Shown: positions 5,065 to 5,497 of the stretch, in pieces
Numbering within the stretch: position 1 is the stretch's first letter
How the letters are laid out: each line of letters opens with the position of its first letter
DNA from: CBDUXZ01 sp965371325 [NCBI: uncultured bacterium]
GTDB lineage: Bacteria > JAUYMQ01
Direction of reading: 5' to 3'
NCBI GenBank assembly: GCA_965371325.1
Contig: CBDUXZ010000156.1
Location: 1 to 5,497 of the forward strand
DNA: 5,497 nucleotides
Position numbers and translations under genes: made by a program
The notes under the pieces: model-generated
Seen by the model: only the letters and a program-made list of their open reading frames with translations
Database searches by the model: none
What the model was told of the DNA's origin: nothing

Positions 5065-5497
5065 CGACTCACCTCCGCTTCGCCTCCTCCCTCCAGCTCC
5101 GTGATGAGCGAGCGCATCCCCTTCACCCGCACGGCTATCTCAAGACCCGCTTCACCCACCGCGACCCCATCGAGAACCTGCCTGACGATCCGCCCCCGCT
5201 CCACGGGGAAAAGGTCCTCCCACAAGTCCTCCAGGCAGGCCGCCGCTTCGCGAACACGGAGCGCGGCGGTGAGGCGCCGCACACGCTGATCTTCCGAGCC
5301 CCTTCGCCCATTTCGTTCCTTGGGGGAGCCCTCTGCAGAGCGGGTTGAATCCTCGGCCGGCCCCGCGAGGATGCGGGTGAGCCGATCGGGCGATCGGAAG
5401 AGGCCCCGCAGCTGCGTGATAACGACCCCTTCTAGTTCTCCTGCCGCCACACGCCCGATCGGGCAGGCCCCGGCCCCGAACTTCGCAGCTTTCATGC
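5061..5497 (-). CDS. Large serine recombinase, C-terminal end only (truncated by window edge)
   Basis: The visible 144 codons enter from the right edge; the Met near 5495 is internal, not a start. The first two minus-strand bases are GC, so the preceding codon could be TGC, the Cys usually found in a YVC-type zinc-ribbon strand before MKAAKFGAGACPIGRVAAGELE. CPIGRV then supplies the next Cys, and GELEGVVITQLRGLF follows, the typical end of the zinc ribbon and start of the coiled-coil/helical tail in phage-type large serine recombinases. DLWEDLFPVERGRIVRQVLDGVAV (about residues 90-113 of the visible part) and the strand GLEIAVRVKGMRSLITEL are also characteristic. The catalytic resolvase domain must lie beyond the window. 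It probably integrates and excises this element. The link to this phage rather than a neighbouring island is by proximity only. Confidence 0.87.
   Translation of the reverse strand, partial: MKAAKFGAGACPIGRVAAGELEGVVITQLRGLFRSPDRLTRILAGPAEDSTRSAEGSPKERNGRRGSEDQRVRRLTAALRVREAAACLEDLWEDLFPVERGRIVRQVLDGVAVGEAGLEIAVRVKGMRSLITELEGGGEAEVSR

Overview
The window looks like part of a temperate phage or prophage in a GC-rich bacterium. The bases are strongly G+C biased, start codons are a mix of ATG and GTG, and Shine-Dalgarno sites are strong and purine-rich. Nothing fixes the host. The recombinase/small-protein pair at the right end resembles arrangements I associate with Alphaproteobacteria and other GC-rich Gram-negatives, but that is a weak inference.

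Layout, right to left. At 5061-5497 (minus) is the C-terminal end of a large serine recombinase whose catalytic half lies beyond the right edge. It overlaps by 4 bases a 140-residue putative DNA-binding protein (4642-5064, minus). Converging on these is a plus-strand pair, also overlapping by 4 bases: an XRE-type repressor (3743-4102) and an ImmA/IrrE-type HExxH metallopeptidase (4099-4626). Leftward of the repressor is a compact divergent control region (about 3626-3742), with a promoter facing each way and an A+T-richer block of alternating inverted half-sites between them.

The leftward (minus) transcription unit then encodes a small GIY-YIG-like protein (3200-3568), possibly a 35-residue peptide (3081-3188), a D12-class adenine-N6 DNA methyltransferase (2071-3096), a ParB/sulfiredoxin-fold protein (1448-2074), a probable terminase small subunit (915-1445) and the N-terminal 292 residues of the terminase large subunit (1-876), which runs off the left edge.

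Working model (inference): the XRE protein binds the operator cluster, controls its own promoter and represses the leftward modification/packaging operon. The ImmA-like protease relieves repression by cleaving the repressor, as in ICEBs1-type switches. The serine recombinase integrates and excises the element. The methylase and ParB-like protein modify or handle phage DNA, and the terminase packages it. The packaging genes sit very close to the lysogeny switch, with no replication genes visible between them. The most unusual points are a predicted leaderless repressor mRNA, the symmetric operator with paired -35 boxes, the tight translational coupling through the methylase-ParB-terminase block, and a candidate small ORF in the only sizeable gap of that operon.
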